Part shown: positions 14,196-23,246 of the stretch, in pieces
How the letters are laid out: each line of letters opens with the position of its first letter
Numbering within the stretch: the first letter of the stretch is position 1
NCBI GenBank assembly: GCA_946628545.1
Contig: CAMOWU010000025.1
Span: 1 to 36,620 of the forward strand
DNA from: an uncultured Bacteroides sp.
GTDB lineage: Bacteria > Bacteroidota > Bacteroidia > Bacteroidales > Bacteroidaceae
Length of the DNA stretch: 36,620 bases
Direction of reading: 5' to 3'
Notes under the pieces: model-generated
Told to the model about the DNA's origin: nothing
Databases searched by the model: none
The model's input: the letters and a program-made list of their open reading frames with translations, nothing else
Position numbers and translations under genes: made by a program

Positions 14196-15929
14196 TTATT
14201 CCTGTTTGGCGGGACGTGGGCGTATGTCGATGATCTGCAGCTGCACCTCTCCCTTGCGATAAGCGTTCTCCTCGATGGTGTATGCGATGTCGAACGACTG
14301 TTTGGTCTTGATGTAGCGTGCTTGCGAGCTCTGTCCGAAAGCGATGCCGTTGAAGATTCTGCTCGACGTGTTATCAACGAGTTCCAGCTTGATGTGCTCC
14401 TGCTCCCTGCCTACCACTTTGCTCGTGCCGTAGTCATAGACCTGTCGGGTGCAGAAGATGGGTTTGGGGTTCTCTGGGCCGAAGGGTCGCATGCGCTTGA
14501 TGTCGGAACAGAACTTGGGGGTGATGTCGCGGAAGGAGATTTCTGCGTCGATGTCGAGGTTGGCCGAGGTCTGCTTGGGGTCGATGTGCTCGGTGACGTA
14601 ACGGTTGAAACGCTCACGGAACTCGTCCAGGTGCTCCAGTCGGAGCGACAAACCTGCCGCATAGGTGTGACCGCCGAAGTTCTCAAGCAGGTCCTTGCAC
14701 TGTTCGATGGCCTTATACACATCAAATCCGCTCACGCTGCGCGCGCTGCCTGTAATCAGGTCGCCCGAACGCGTCAGCACCACTGCAGGGCGGAAGAAGA
14801 CCTCCGTGATGCGCGAGGCCACAATACCAATCACTCCCTTGTGCCAGTCCTCGTTGTAGATGACAATGGAAGCTCCGGCCTGTTGGTTCTTCATCATCGA
14901 CTCCACGATGCCGTTGGCTTCCTCAGTCATCTTCTTGTCCAGCTCCTTGCGCTCCTCGTTGTAGCGGTTGATGCGAGTGGCTTCCACGGCGGCTTTCCTG
15001 TAGTCGTTCTCCACCAACAACGCCACCGACTCCTTGCCGTTCTGCATGCGTCCGGAGGCGTTGATGCGCGGACCGATCTTGAAGATGATGTCGCTCATCG
15101 TCACTTCCCTGTTCTGCAGGCCACATGAGTTTATGATGGCTTTCAGTCCTATGGTCGGCTTGTTGTTGAGCTGACGAAGGCCGTGGAATGCCAGGATGCG
15201 GTTCTCGCCTGTGATGGGAACAATGTCGGAGGCGATGCTCACGGCACAAAGGTCAAGCAGAGGCAGCAGCTGGTTGATGCTGATGTCGTTGTTCATGGCA
15301 AAGGCTTGCATGAACTTGAATCCCACGCCGCAACCCGAAAGGTGCAGGAAGGGGTAGGTGGAGTCTTGGCGCTTGGCGTTGAGGATGGCCACTGCCGGAG
15401 GCAGCTGCTCGTCGGGTACGTGATGGTCGCAGATAATGAAATCGATGCCAAGGCTCTTCGCATAAGCAATCTCTTCGACCGCCTTGATGCCGCAGTCGAG
15501 GACGATAATCAGTTTCACGCCTGTTGCATAGGCGTAATCAACACCCGTCATCGACACCCCGTAGCCCTCGTCGTAGCGGTCGGGGATGTAGTAATCGACG
15601 TTGGAGTGGAACTTCGTCAGAAAACGGTAAACCAACGCTACTGCTGTGCATCCGTCCACATCATAGTCGCCATAGACCATGATGCGCTCCTTTCTCCCTA
15701 TGGCCTGGTTCAATCGGTCAACGGCCACGTCCATGTCGTTCATCAGGAACGGGTCGTGAAGTTCCGCGAGCTGAGGCCGGAAGTAACGCTGTACAGCATC
15801 GTGAGTGGATATTCCGCGTTGCAATAGCAGACGGCAGATAGTGGTGGGCAAACCCGCCGCTTCCGACAACTGCTTAGCTGCTGCTTCCTGCTCTGGTGTT
15901 GAAGGTGCGTAGTTCCATAAGTAATTCAT
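14196..15929 (-). CDS. recJ: Single-stranded-DNA-specific exonuclease RecJ
   Basis: A DHH-family 5'-3' single-strand exonuclease that acts with RecQ in RecF-pathway recombination and mismatch repair. The metal-binding motifs are visible: VYGDYDVDGCTAVAL near residue 80, IIVLDCGIK, IICDHHVPDEQLPPA, and the DHHA1-side motif IGPRINASGRMQNGKES. Later come GVIGIVASRI and FGGHTYAAGLSL, and a C-terminal OB domain ends in DIRPRPAKQE. I choose the start MNYLWNYAPSTPEQEAA at 15929 (577 residues, the usual size). The 30 codons upstream are open but look like leader sequence and lack family similarity. Downstream is recQ, so the two partner genes lie together. Length and motifs are complete. Confidence 0.93.
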   Translation of the reverse strand: MNYLWNYAPSTPEQEAAAKQLSEAAGLPTTICRLLLQRGISTHDAVQRYFRPQLAELHDPFLMNDMDVAVDRLNQAIGRKERIMVYGDYDVDGCTAVALVYRFLTKFHSNVDYYIPDRYDEGYGVSMTGVDYAYATGVKLIIVLDCGIKAVEEIAYAKSLGIDFIICDHHVPDEQLPPAVAILNAKRQDSTYPFLHLSGCGVGFKFMQAFAMNNDISINQLLPLLDLCAVSIASDIVPITGENRILAFHGLRQLNNKPTIGLKAIINSCGLQNREVTMSDIIFKIGPRINASGRMQNGKESVALLVENDYRKAAVEATRINRYNEERKELDKKMTEEANGIVESMMKNQQAGASIVIYNEDWHKGVIGIVASRITEVFFRPAVVLTRSGDLITGSARSVSGFDVYKAIEQCKDLLENFGGHTYAAGLSLRLEHLDEFRERFNRYVTEHIDPKQTSANLDIDAEISFRDITPKFCSDIKRMRPFGPENPKPIFCTRQVYDYGTSKVVGREQEHIKLELVDNTSSRIFNGIAFGQSSQARYIKTKQSFDIAYTIEENAYRKGEVQLQIIDIRPRPAKQE

Positions 15930-16149
15930 TATATGTTTGTTTTTTATTGAAATCGGTCGCAAGAAGGCATAGTTAGGGGATGCCTTCGTAAGGTGGATTT
16001 CGAGTGCGTTTTTTTTCAAAAAAGGGCATACTCCACCAATTTAATTGGTAAAGTTACATCTTTTCTCTGAAAAACAAACAATAAAAAATGTTAATAATGC
16101 GAAAATCATACAGATTCAAGCATTTTGGGCAAAGAACGACCGATTTTGT

Positions 16150-16206
16150 ACCTGACGGACTCGACACGTCTGATGCACTGGCGGACGCGACACGTCGCGT
16201 CCCTAC
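16150..16206. repeat. Palindromic repeat family 2, two units after dacB
   Basis: GGACGCGACACGTCGCGTCC lies at 16183-16202, with a degenerate unit (GGACTCGACACGTC) starting 26 bases earlier. Read in the dacB direction it begins TAGGGACGCGACG only about ten bases after the stop codon. The stem GGACGCGAC/GTCGCGTCC is perfect. Confidence 0.75.
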
Positions 16207-16215
16207 AGGTGCAAA

Positions 16216-17490
16216 CTATTCGCACAGCAACTGACAAATCTCGTCCTGGAAGGCGCGGCAGCGGTTCATGCTCAGCACACCATTGGTCAGTATGGCGAAA
16301 GCCAAGTCGTCGCCGTTGGAGGCCTTGGCGTAGCCACTCAGACAGCAGGAGTTGGCACTCGACCCTGTCTTGGCATGGACGCGTCCTGTGGCAGGACCGT
16401 CGGTCATGCGCATGCTCAGCGTACCGCTCTTGCCTGCGACAGTAAGGTAGGAGTAGAGAGGCGAATAGAGTTCCATTTTTCGGTTGTAGGCATAGGTCAG
16501 TAACTTCACCTGGCTCTCGGCGCTCATGTTGTCGTAAGAGCTCAGGCCGCTTCCATCCACAATGCGGAGGTTGAAATTGTCGCAACCAGCGTGGGCCAGT
16601 GTGTTCTTCAGCAAGACCAAGGCGTCGTCAGGTGTCGCCCCGCTCTTCCTCTTCATGCTGGCCAGACGGTAGAACACCGATTCGGCATACAGGTTGTCGC
16701 TGTCCTTGAGCATGGTGGGGAGCACACGTGATAGCGGGTGGCTCACCCGACACAGTTCCTTGCCTCGGGGCGACACGCCACTGGGTGAGATCAGCAGTCG
16801 TTTCATGTCGATTTCCACTCCGGCTTTCTGCAGTTCCGAAGCCAAAGTGCGGAGGCAGTGCAGGTCGGGGTCGGGCAGCATGTTCAGCCCTTTGCCCGAT
16901 TGGCGCTGGTGGTTGAAGAAGAGCGGGGTGAGGTAGGGGGTGACGACAGAAGGGTAATCGTCCCAGCTCCATCCCTTGCCCATGCGCAGTGTGTCGGTCA
17001 TACTCAAGTCTCCTATCAGCCGGCCATTCACTCGGCTGATGCCGGCTTGTTTCACCGATCGGGCCATTGCCTGTAGGTCGCCTTGGCTGAGCAACGGATC
17101 GAAACCGCCTACCACTACCAAGTCCCCCTGTAGCGTGCCACCACTGACCATACCGTTCTGGTGGAGTGTGGTGTGGAACTGTCCCTTCACGCCGAGGTGC
17201 TCCAGGGCACTGATGGCTGTCAGAAGTTTGAGCGTGGAGGCGGGAATCATCTGCTGCCGCTCATGGTAGTTGAACAGGAAGGTGTCGGCGCTCAGGTTGA
17301 AGACACTGATGCTCGTCGCCATCGGCAACTCGTCGAGCTGTGCCTCCAGCTGGTCGAACTTGCGGTTCATCTGCTCTGTCCAGGGATCGGTGGATTGGCT
17401 TTTCTGTGTTTCTTCTTTTTTGCAGCCGCTCGCCAGCAATGCGAAAACGACGGCTATGACGTATAGTGTTTTTTTCTTTTGGAGACTCAT
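16216..17490 (-). CDS. dacB: D-alanyl-D-alanine carboxypeptidase/endopeptidase, PBP4 type (peptidase S13)
   Basis: A low-molecular-mass penicillin-binding protein that trims or cleaves peptidoglycan peptides in the periplasm. The S13 active-site motifs are all visible: SxxK as PASTLKLLT with Ser85 and Lys88, the SxN region DGSGLSSYDN, and KTG in HAKTGSSAN. The typical S13 insertion lies between the first two motifs. I place the start at MSLQKKKTLYVIAV (17490), which gives a signal peptide ending in the lipobox LLASGC with Cys23, so the enzyme is probably a lipoprotein. The longer frame back to 17580 would bury the signal. With 424 residues it is of normal length. It is divergent from the small ORF/YbjQ pair. 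dacB naming follows the family. Confidence 0.9.
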   Translation of the reverse strand: MSLQKKKTLYVIAVVFALLASGCKKEETQKSQSTDPWTEQMNRKFDQLEAQLDELPMATSISVFNLSADTFLFNYHERQQMIPASTLKLLTAISALEHLGVKGQFHTTLHQNGMVSGGTLQGDLVVVGGFDPLLSQGDLQAMARSVKQAGISRVNGRLIGDLSMTDTLRMGKGWSWDDYPSVVTPYLTPLFFNHQRQSGKGLNMLPDPDLHCLRTLASELQKAGVEIDMKRLLISPSGVSPRGKELCRVSHPLSRVLPTMLKDSDNLYAESVFYRLASMKRKSGATPDDALVLLKNTLAHAGCDNFNLRIVDGSGLSSYDNMSAESQVKLLTYAYNRKMELYSPLYSYLTVAGKSGTLSMRMTDGPATGRVHAKTGSSANSCCLSGYAKASNGDDLAFAILTNGVLSMNRCRAFQDEICQLLCE

Positions 17491-17614
17491 GATGTTTGTC
17501 AATTTTACGATGTTGTATCTTGGTGAATGGATAGTCTTCTGCTGCTCAAAGGTGCATCGCATCGTGCTTTCAATATACAAATATACGATAATAATCCGAC
17601 AAGAGTGCCACTGA

Positions 17615-17716
17615 ATGAGTAAAAATATGTTAATACTTGTCTTCTGGCTTATATCAGTGATAGTTTTTCTGGGTGCTGACTATCTTTATCAACGAAACAA
17701 TCATTCAAAAAACTAA
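17615..17716 (+). CDS. Candidate 33-residue single-span membrane peptide
   Basis: A short reading frame with ATG at 17615 and TAA at 17714-17716. After MSKN it encodes a continuous hydrophobic stretch ([17 protein letters not shown]) followed by a polar, positively charged tail (YQRNNHSKN), the usual look of a small inner-membrane protein. A second ATG at 17627 would give 29 residues. It ends 13 bases before the YbjQ gene on the same strand and lies in the dacB-ybjQ divergent region, which would make it the first gene of that transcript. No family is recognised. Chance occurrence cannot be excluded at this size. Confidence 0.45.
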   Translation: MSKNMLILVFWLISVIVFLGADYLYQRNNHSKN

Positions 17717-17729
17717 AAAACTTAAGATT

Positions 17730-18047
17730 ATGATTATGACCACCACACCTTCCTTGGAAGGATACCCCATCAAGAACTACATCGGAGTAGTCACAGGAGA
17801 AACCATCATTGGTGCCAACATTGTCAAGGATTTCTTCGCAGGAATCAGAGACATTGTCGGAGGCAGGAGCGGAGCGTATGAGGATGTGCTGCGCGAGGCC
17901 AAGGACACAGCTATGGCAGAGATGCAACAGAGAGCGCAGCAAATGGGCGCCAACGCCATCGTAGGCATCGATCTCGACTACGAAACGGTCGGACAAGGCA
18001 ACTCCATGCTCATGGTGACATGCAGCGGCACAGCCGTGATTGTATAA
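17730..18047 (+). CDS. YbjQ/UPF0145 family putative heavy-metal-binding protein
   Basis: A 105-residue cytosolic protein of the YbjQ_1 family (PF01906), which forms small oligomeric rings; a metal-binding role has been proposed but the function is not established. The start [21 protein letters not shown] is characteristic, followed by [43 protein letters not shown] and a C-terminal GTAVIV strand. I start at 17730 because the family begins at this MI-x-TTTPS motif; the frame is open further upstream to 17673. It is full length. A likely terminator follows, so it is separate from the lipoprotein gene downstream. Confidence 0.88.
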   Translation: MIMTTTPSLEGYPIKNYIGVVTGETIIGANIVKDFFAGIRDIVGGRSGAYEDVLREAKDTAMAEMQQRAQQMGANAIVGIDLDYETVGQGNSMLMVTCSGTAVIV

Positions 18048-18123
18048 GGGGACTGATCCCCTACTTATTTCCCATTCCAAATTACATTGTGTGTTATTTT
18101 TTATACTACGTTTGGCGGGGCGG

Positions 18124-18159
18124 GCGCTGTGAAAGCGCTGGTCCCGTTTCTCTTTTTTT
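18124..18159 (+). terminator. Probable intrinsic terminator after the YbjQ gene
   Basis: GCGCT and AGCGC pair around GTGAA, with outer GGG/CCC bases, and are followed by TTTCTCTTTTTTT. It lies about 75 bases after the YbjQ stop. The rest of 18048-18380 contains only the promoter element noted below. Confidence 0.5.
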
Positions 18160-18267
18160 ACTCCTTGAAAGTGCCGCGACATGCCCCTAACCACGCTTTC
18201 TACCCTCGTTTAGGCTCGTAAACACATAAATAATATTAAAATCTTCGCTATCCACCTTTTTTTGTGC

Positions 18268-18275
18268 TAACTTTG
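18268..18275 (+). promoter_or_regulatory. Bacteroidetes -7 element (TAACTTTG)
   Basis: TAACTTTG fits TAnnTTTG and stands 105 bases before the lipoprotein start, the likely head of the lipoprotein-HD-lptD-barrel-acyltransferase run. No correctly spaced -33 TTTG is present. Confidence 0.4.
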
Positions 18276-18380
18276 TATCGTGAAATGATGTGGACGGATG
18301 TGAACACCACTTCGGAGTCCACTGATATGTCATGATTATGGCTTCACTATATACACGCGATACAACAAAAACGATATAGG

Positions 18381-18872
18381 ATGAAAAAACTATTTTCAAC
18401 TTGCATGGCCTTCTTGATGGTTGCCCTCGTCTTTACTTCATGCTTTGGTGACGACGACAACCATGCCGAGGCAGAAGTGAACTATGCGGCAGCGATTGAT
18501 TCCCTGCGTTTCACCGACAAAGCAGACACTCTTTTCGCCAACCTCATCAAAGAGGCATTGTGTAGCGAGCAACTCAAAGTGGCAGGACGTGCCTCGACGT
18601 TCAAGGAAAAAGCCGAAATAGGGTACAGCAGCACCGTCATGGCTGCGGCTGTATGCGATACGATGGCCAACAGTGATTATATCAAGGTGCTGCAGAATGT
18701 CCGTCTTGCCGACGTCAAGTCGGTCATCTACTCAGCACATGCCGATTCCCTCGCCAAAGAAGGCATGAGCAGCCCCGAAGTTGTTCCCATCAGTGCTTTC
18801 ACAGCCTATCTTTCACTCCACTCCTCTTTTCAGGGAAAGGCCATACGTCAATACACACGGGTTTTCAAGTAA
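18381..18872 (+). CDS. Hypothetical lipoprotein
   Basis: A 163-residue protein that I do not assign to a family. The N-terminus is a clear lipoprotein signal, MKKLFSTCMAFLMVALVFTSC with FTSC as lipobox, followed by an acidic GDDDN stretch. In Bacteroidetes an acidic start after the lipid cysteine can direct surface export. The mature part is alpha-helical and alanine-rich, with no further membrane segment and three further cysteines. It is the first gene of a same-strand run and lies 18 bases before the HD-domain gene. A link to LptD and envelope assembly is only suggested by position. Confidence 0.75.
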   Translation: MKKLFSTCMAFLMVALVFTSCFGDDDNHAEAEVNYAAAIDSLRFTDKADTLFANLIKEALCSEQLKVAGRASTFKEKAEIGYSSTVMAAAVCDTMANSDYIKVLQNVRLADVKSVIYSAHADSLAKEGMSSPEVVPISAFTAYLSLHSSFQGKAIRQYTRVFK

Positions 18873-18890
18873 ACACCTATTTCAGCTATT

Positions 18891-19427
18891 GTGGACTACA
18901 ACAGCATCATCCAGCATTACTACAAGAAAGATACCGATATCTACCGCATACTCTACACGCATAGCAGGTGTGTGGCAGATATGGCATTGGAAATTGTCAA
19001 CCGTCATCCAGAACTGCATGCCGATCCCGCATTCGTGGAAGAGGCGGCCATGGTGCACGATATTGGAATCTTCCGATGCCATGCACCGGCTATCGCTTGT
19101 TTCGGAACCGAACCCTATATCTGCCACGGAACCATTGGGGCGGAAATCATGAGAGAGGAAGGTTTTCCCAGGCATGCGCTCGTCTGCGAGAGGCATACAG
19201 GAGCGGGACTGACCCTCAACGACATCATCTCGCAACAACTGCCCATTCCACACCGCGACCTCACACCCCAGTCCATAGAGGAGAAAATCGTCTGCTTTGC
19301 CGACAAGTTCTTCTCCAAGACCAGACTTGAGGAACGAAAGACCATGGAACAAGCAGTCAACAGTCTCAGGAAATTCGGAGACGAGGGAGTCAACAGGTTT
19401 CTCTCTTGGGGTGAGATGTTCCTCTGA
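18891..19427 (+). CDS. HD-domain (HDIG-like) phosphohydrolase
   Basis: A 178-residue cytosolic HD-superfamily hydrolase. The metal ligands can be read as His24, His56-Asp57 (MVHDIGIF), His79 (CHGTIGAEIM) and His102 (ERHTGAG), the spacing of small HDIG proteins that cleave phosphomonoesters or nucleotides. The C-terminal part IPHRDLTPQSIEEKIVCFADKF is typical of this subgroup. The start is GTG at 18891; no ATG is suitably placed. The substrate is unknown. It lies between the lipoprotein gene and lptD, 38 bases from the latter, and is probably cotranscribed. Confidence 0.85.
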   Translation: MDYNSIIQHYYKKDTDIYRILYTHSRCVADMALEIVNRHPELHADPAFVEEAAMVHDIGIFRCHAPAIACFGTEPYICHGTIGAEIMREEGFPRHALVCERHTGAGLTLNDIISQQLPIPHRDLTPQSIEEKIVCFADKFFSKTRLEERKTMEQAVNSLRKFGDEGVNRFLSWGEMFL

Positions 19428-19465
19428 ACAATGAAAGGATGATGTTTTTATAGGAATTACGTACA

Positions 19466-22363
19466 GTGAAGTTGAGATTCTGCATATTAGTGATGGTACT
19501 GCTTGCCATTTTCGCAGTGCCTGAGAGTGGAGGCCATACCTACAGCGGACGGACCTTCCCCACCTCACTGCGTCCGGACACCATCAACGACTCCATCACT
19601 GCAGGCATCAACGACACCATTGATTCCGTCCAGCTAAGGAAACAAATCCAAAAGACTGACAGCATCGGCAACGATTCGGCCAATGTTGTGAAACCTGCGG
19701 AGACAACTGCCAAAGGAAACCCTCTTGCCACTCAGTGGAACGACTCCATCGCCGCGGCAGAGGATTCCATCAAGCGCCAGCGGAAGAAAGCGCTCGACCA
19801 TCCCGTGGCATACGAGGCCAAGGACTCCATCATCTTCTACCTCGACAACAAGAACGTCTTCCTCTACGGCCAGGCCAAGGTCAACTACACCAACATCGAA
19901 CTTGTGGCCGACAGCATTGTCGTCAACCTCGACAGCTCCATCGTGCACGCATCGGCTGTCAGGGACACCCTTGGACAACTGCATGGCAAACCCGTCTTCA
20001 AACAAGGCAGTGAAGAGTATGAGTCGGAAAACCTCAGCTACAACTTCGAGACCAGAAAGGGATTCATTGAGAACGTCTATACCGAGCAGCAGGAGGGATT
20101 CCTCAGGGGGCAGGAGTCGAAAAGAGGGTCGGAAGGCGAGGTCTATCTCAATCACGCCACCTACACCACTTGCGACGAACCCCACCCGCACTTCTATATC
20201 GCCATGTCGAAGGCAAAGGTCTATCCAGGCAAAAGTGTCTATTCTGGCCCTGCCTGGCTCGTGGTAGAGGATGTGCCATTGCCGCTGGCCATACCTTTCG
20301 CCTATTTCCCCTTCACCGACAAGTACTCATCGGGATTCATCATGCCATCCTATGGAGATGAGAACAAACGAGGATTCTACCTGCGCGATGGTGGTTACTA
20401 TTTCGCCTTCAACGACTACATGGACCTCAAGCTCACAGGAGAAATATTCACCAAGGGTTCGTGGGGTGTGGCGGCTCAGTCCAACTACAAGAGAAGATAC
20501 AAATATTCGGGAAGTTTCTACTTCAACTACCAAGTCACCAAAACGGGTGAGAAGAACCTGCCAGACTATAACGAGATCAAGAACTTCAAGATACAATGGA
20601 CACACCGACAGGACCCCAAGTCCAGTCCCAACAGCTCGTTCTCTGCATCGGTCAACTTCGCCACCCAGAGTTATGAGCAAAACAACCTCACCAGCCTCTA
20701 TAACCCAACGGCATACTCACAGACAACCCGAACGTCGTCAGTCAGTTATTCGAGAACTTTTCCCAAGATAGGCTTGTCCATCTCCTCCAGTTTCAATATC
20801 TCGCAGAACATGAAGGACTCCATCCTGTCGCTCACCCTGCCCGACCTGAGCATCTCGCTCGCGCAGTTCTATCCCTTCAAGAAAAAGAAGCTGGCGGGAA
20901 AGGAAAGATGGTACGAGAAGATATCCGTCAAATACACTGGAAACATCAGCAACAGCATATCCACCAAGGAAGACAAGGTCTTGAAGTCCAGCCTTGTCAA
21001 GGACTGGAGAAACGGTATGAAGCACAACATACCCATCAGCGCCACATTCAATCTCTTCAACTACATCAACGTCACTCCGCAATTCAACTATACAGAGCGA
21101 TGGTACACCAAGAAGGTCAGACAGAGCTACGACCAACAGCTCTATCAGGTCGTCAACGACACCATCTACGGTTTCAACCGAGTCTATAACTACAACCTCA
21201 GTCTTTCGGCCAACACGAAAGTGTATGGATTCTTCAAGCCCAACAAGAAGATTTTCGGCGATAAGATCCAAATGGTGCGTCATGTCTTCACCCCGTCCAT
21301 CAGCTACAGTTATGCTCCCGACTTCGGAGCAAGCAAATACGGCTACTGGGACACCTACACCAAGACGGATGCCAACGGCAACGTGTCGCTCGTGTCCTAT
21401 TCACCCTACCAAGGGGCTCTCTATGGAGTGCCGGGAAAAGGCAAGTCGGGATCCATCAGTATGGACATCTCCAACAATGTCGAGATGAAAATCAAGGACC
21501 GCAACGACTCCATCAAGAAAGTGAGCATCATCGACGAACTCGGTGCCAGCCTGTCGTACAACATGTCGGCAAAGACGCAGCCATGGTCCAACCTCTCCAC
21601 ACGCATCCGTCTCAAGCTCGGCAAGTCATTCACCTTCAACATGAACGCTGTGTTCGCCACCTATGCTTATGAGTTCGACAGGAACGGAAACGTCATTGTC
21701 GGCAACCGCACGGAGTGGAGCTACGGACGATTCGGACGTTTCCAGGGCACCAGCAAGAACCTTTCCTATACCTTCAACAATAGTACTTTGAAGAAATGGA
21801 AGGAGGCACTCTACAAGCTGCTCGGCAAGGAGGTGGAATCGGAAACAGCCAGCGTAAACATTGAGTCCGAGGATGAAGAATCCGAGGACCTCATGGATCT
21901 TGAAACCAACGAGGAGAAGACGGCGGGCAACGGAAAGGACATGGGCAAGAATGCCAGTGAAAACGGACTCGACAGCGATGGATACATGGAGTTCGCCATT
22001 CCATGGTCCTTCTCTATATCCTATGGTATCACCATGGCAGAAGACCGTTCGGCACAGATCAATGTCAAGACCATGCGCTATCCTTACAAGTTCACGCAGA
22101 ACCTCAACTTCTCGGGAAACATCAAGCTGTCGAACAACTGGAACATCAACTTCTCGTCGGGATGGGATTTCAACAGAAAAGACATCTCCATGACCACCGT
22201 CTCACTCACCCGCGACATGCACTGCTTCAACATATCGGCCGGACTGGTCTTCGGTACCTATCAGTCCTACAACCTCACACTCAGGGCTAAGGCTTCAACA
22301 CTCACCGACGCACTCAAGTACGACAAGAAGAGCAGTTACTCGAGCAACATTCAGTGGTACTAA
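19466..22363 (+). CDS. lptD: LPS assembly outer-membrane protein LptD (OstA-like), Bacteroidetes type
   Basis: A 965-residue outer-membrane protein that inserts lipopolysaccharide into the outer leaflet. A GTG start and signal peptide (KLRFCILVMVLLAIFAVPES) are followed by a polar Asp/Ser/Thr-rich linker. The OstA/LptA-like beta-jellyroll is near residues 125-270 (FYLDNKNVFLYGQAKVNY, ADSIVVNL, YESENLSYNFETRKGFI), then the barrel core with PLAIPFAYFPFTDKYSSGFIMPSYG. The C-terminal half is rich in alternating aromatic strands, as in a large barrel, and ends with an aromatic residue (QWY). An acidic insertion near 790-840 (SEDEESEDLMDLETNEE) is probably an extracellular or periplasmic loop. It is followed 13 bases later by another barrel gene. 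Gene order agrees with an envelope operon. Confidence 0.9.
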   Translation: MKLRFCILVMVLLAIFAVPESGGHTYSGRTFPTSLRPDTINDSITAGINDTIDSVQLRKQIQKTDSIGNDSANVVKPAETTAKGNPLATQWNDSIAAAEDSIKRQRKKALDHPVAYEAKDSIIFYLDNKNVFLYGQAKVNYTNIELVADSIVVNLDSSIVHASAVRDTLGQLHGKPVFKQGSEEYESENLSYNFETRKGFIENVYTEQQEGFLRGQESKRGSEGEVYLNHATYTTCDEPHPHFYIAMSKAKVYPGKSVYSGPAWLVVEDVPLPLAIPFAYFPFTDKYSSGFIMPSYGDENKRGFYLRDGGYYFAFNDYMDLKLTGEIFTKGSWGVAAQSNYKRRYKYSGSFYFNYQVTKTGEKNLPDYNEIKNFKIQWTHRQDPKSSPNSSFSASVNFATQSYEQNNLTSLYNPTAYSQTTRTSSVSYSRTFPKIGLSISSSFNISQNMKDSILSLTLPDLSISLAQFYPFKKKKLAGKERWYEKISVKYTGNISNSISTKEDKVLKSSLVKDWRNGMKHNIPISATFNLFNYINVTPQFNYTERWYTKKVRQSYDQQLYQVVNDTIYGFNRVYNYNLSLSANTKVYGFFKPNKKIFGDKIQMVRHVFTPSISYSYAPDFGASKYGYWDTYTKTDANGNVSLVSYSPYQGALYGVPGKGKSGSISMDISNNVEMKIKDRNDSIKKVSIIDELGASLSYNMSAKTQPWSNLSTRIRLKLGKSFTFNMNAVFATYAYEFDRNGNVIVGNRTEWSYGRFGRFQGTSKNLSYTFNNSTLKKWKEALYKLLGKEVESETASVNIESEDEESEDLMDLETNEEKTAGNGKDMGKNASENGLDSDGYMEFAIPWSFSISYGITMAEDRSAQINVKTMRYPYKFTQNLNFSGNIKLSNNWNINFSSGWDFNRKDISMTTVSLTRDMHCFNISAGLVFGTYQSYNLTLRAKASTLTDALKYDKKSSYSSNIQWY

Positions 22364-22376
22364 TATTTTTTGTTCT

Positions 22377-23198
22377 ATGAGAAATTCTTCTTTGCTTTTG
22401 GCTTTGTTTGCCATCATCAGCACCGCGGATATCAAGGCGCAGCAGGCAGACATGGGCATCTTCAACCATCTCGCTGCCGGAGTGGGTGTCGGTACGACAG
22501 GCGTATCGTTCAACCTCGCCGCACCCGTCACCGACCATCTCGCAATCACAGCGTCGGTCGATTGGATTCCCGACTTCCGCCGCAAAGACAATATCGACTA
22601 CTACCTCTACCAGAACCTGAGTGAGTACGGACTCGGACAGTGGGAGTCGGGCACACATACACTCACTATGAAAGGAGGACTGGGTAGAGTGCAGGGCTCC
22701 TTCATCCTCAATGTCTATCCTTTCCGCAATTCCAGTGTTTATGTGGCTGCCGGAGCCTATTTCGGAGGAGACAGGGTGCTCGATATGGACGGCAACAGCG
22801 ATGACCTGCGGTCGGACATCAACCAAGTCAAAGCGCTCTACGATAAAGTCGTTGCCTATAGCCAAGCCACTGGAAAGCAAATGCCAGCCATGCCTGCAGG
22901 TTATGAGGACATGCAGAATTCCGACGGACATGTCAATGCCTATATCAAGACCAAGGCTTTCCGCCCCTATCTTGGCATCGGATATGGAAGGGTTGTACCG
23001 CGCGACCACCGTCTGGCTTTCAACTGCGAGCTGGGGTTGCAGTTCTCAGGAAAATATAGTCTCTCGTCCGACAACACCTCCGATGCTGTGCTGCATGTAC
23101 TGGGAGTGGACGACAAATATGCCGACATCATCGACAACCTCAACAAGTTCAAACTCTATCCAGTGTTGAAATTCCGGCTGGCAGGCAGAATCTTCTGA
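22377..23198 (+). CDS. Outer-membrane beta-barrel protein, hypothetical
   Basis: A 273-residue exported protein. The signal peptide MRNSSLLLALFAIISTADIKAQQ ends in a typical AxA-like site. The mature chain has repeated Gly-rich amphipathic strands (AAGVGVGTTGVSFNLA, FRPYLGIGYGR, LGLQFSGKYS, LKFRLAGRIF) and a C-terminal Phe, the standard sign of outer-membrane insertion. It looks like a small barrel of the OMP_b-brl kind, with a long polar loop around residues 140-190. It begins 13 bases after lptD and is probably on the same transcript. Cargo or enzymatic function cannot be read from the sequence. Confidence 0.8.
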   Translation: MRNSSLLLALFAIISTADIKAQQADMGIFNHLAAGVGVGTTGVSFNLAAPVTDHLAITASVDWIPDFRRKDNIDYYLYQNLSEYGLGQWESGTHTLTMKGGLGRVQGSFILNVYPFRNSSVYVAAGAYFGGDRVLDMDGNSDDLRSDINQVKALYDKVVAYSQATGKQMPAMPAGYEDMQNSDGHVNAYIKTKAFRPYLGIGYGRVVPRDHRLAFNCELGLQFSGKYSLSSDNTSDAVLHVLGVDDKYADIIDNLNKFKLYPVLKFRLAGRIF

Positions 23199-23213
23199 TG
23201 CCAGTCCGTCACA

Positions 23214-23231
23214 CGTAGGGACGCAACGGTT
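23214..23231. repeat. Truncated family 2 repeat after the barrel gene
   Basis: CGTAGGGACGCAACGGTT matches the start of the TAGGGACGCGACG element and then breaks off. It lies 15 bases after the stop codon, in the sense orientation of the preceding gene, as at dacB. Confidence 0.45.
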
Positions 23232-23246
23232 TGTAATATAAAAAGG

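Noticed and set aside
14322-15827. Plus-strand frames of 268 and 214 codons
   Set aside because: They are opposite recJ, which has all family motifs; no independent support.
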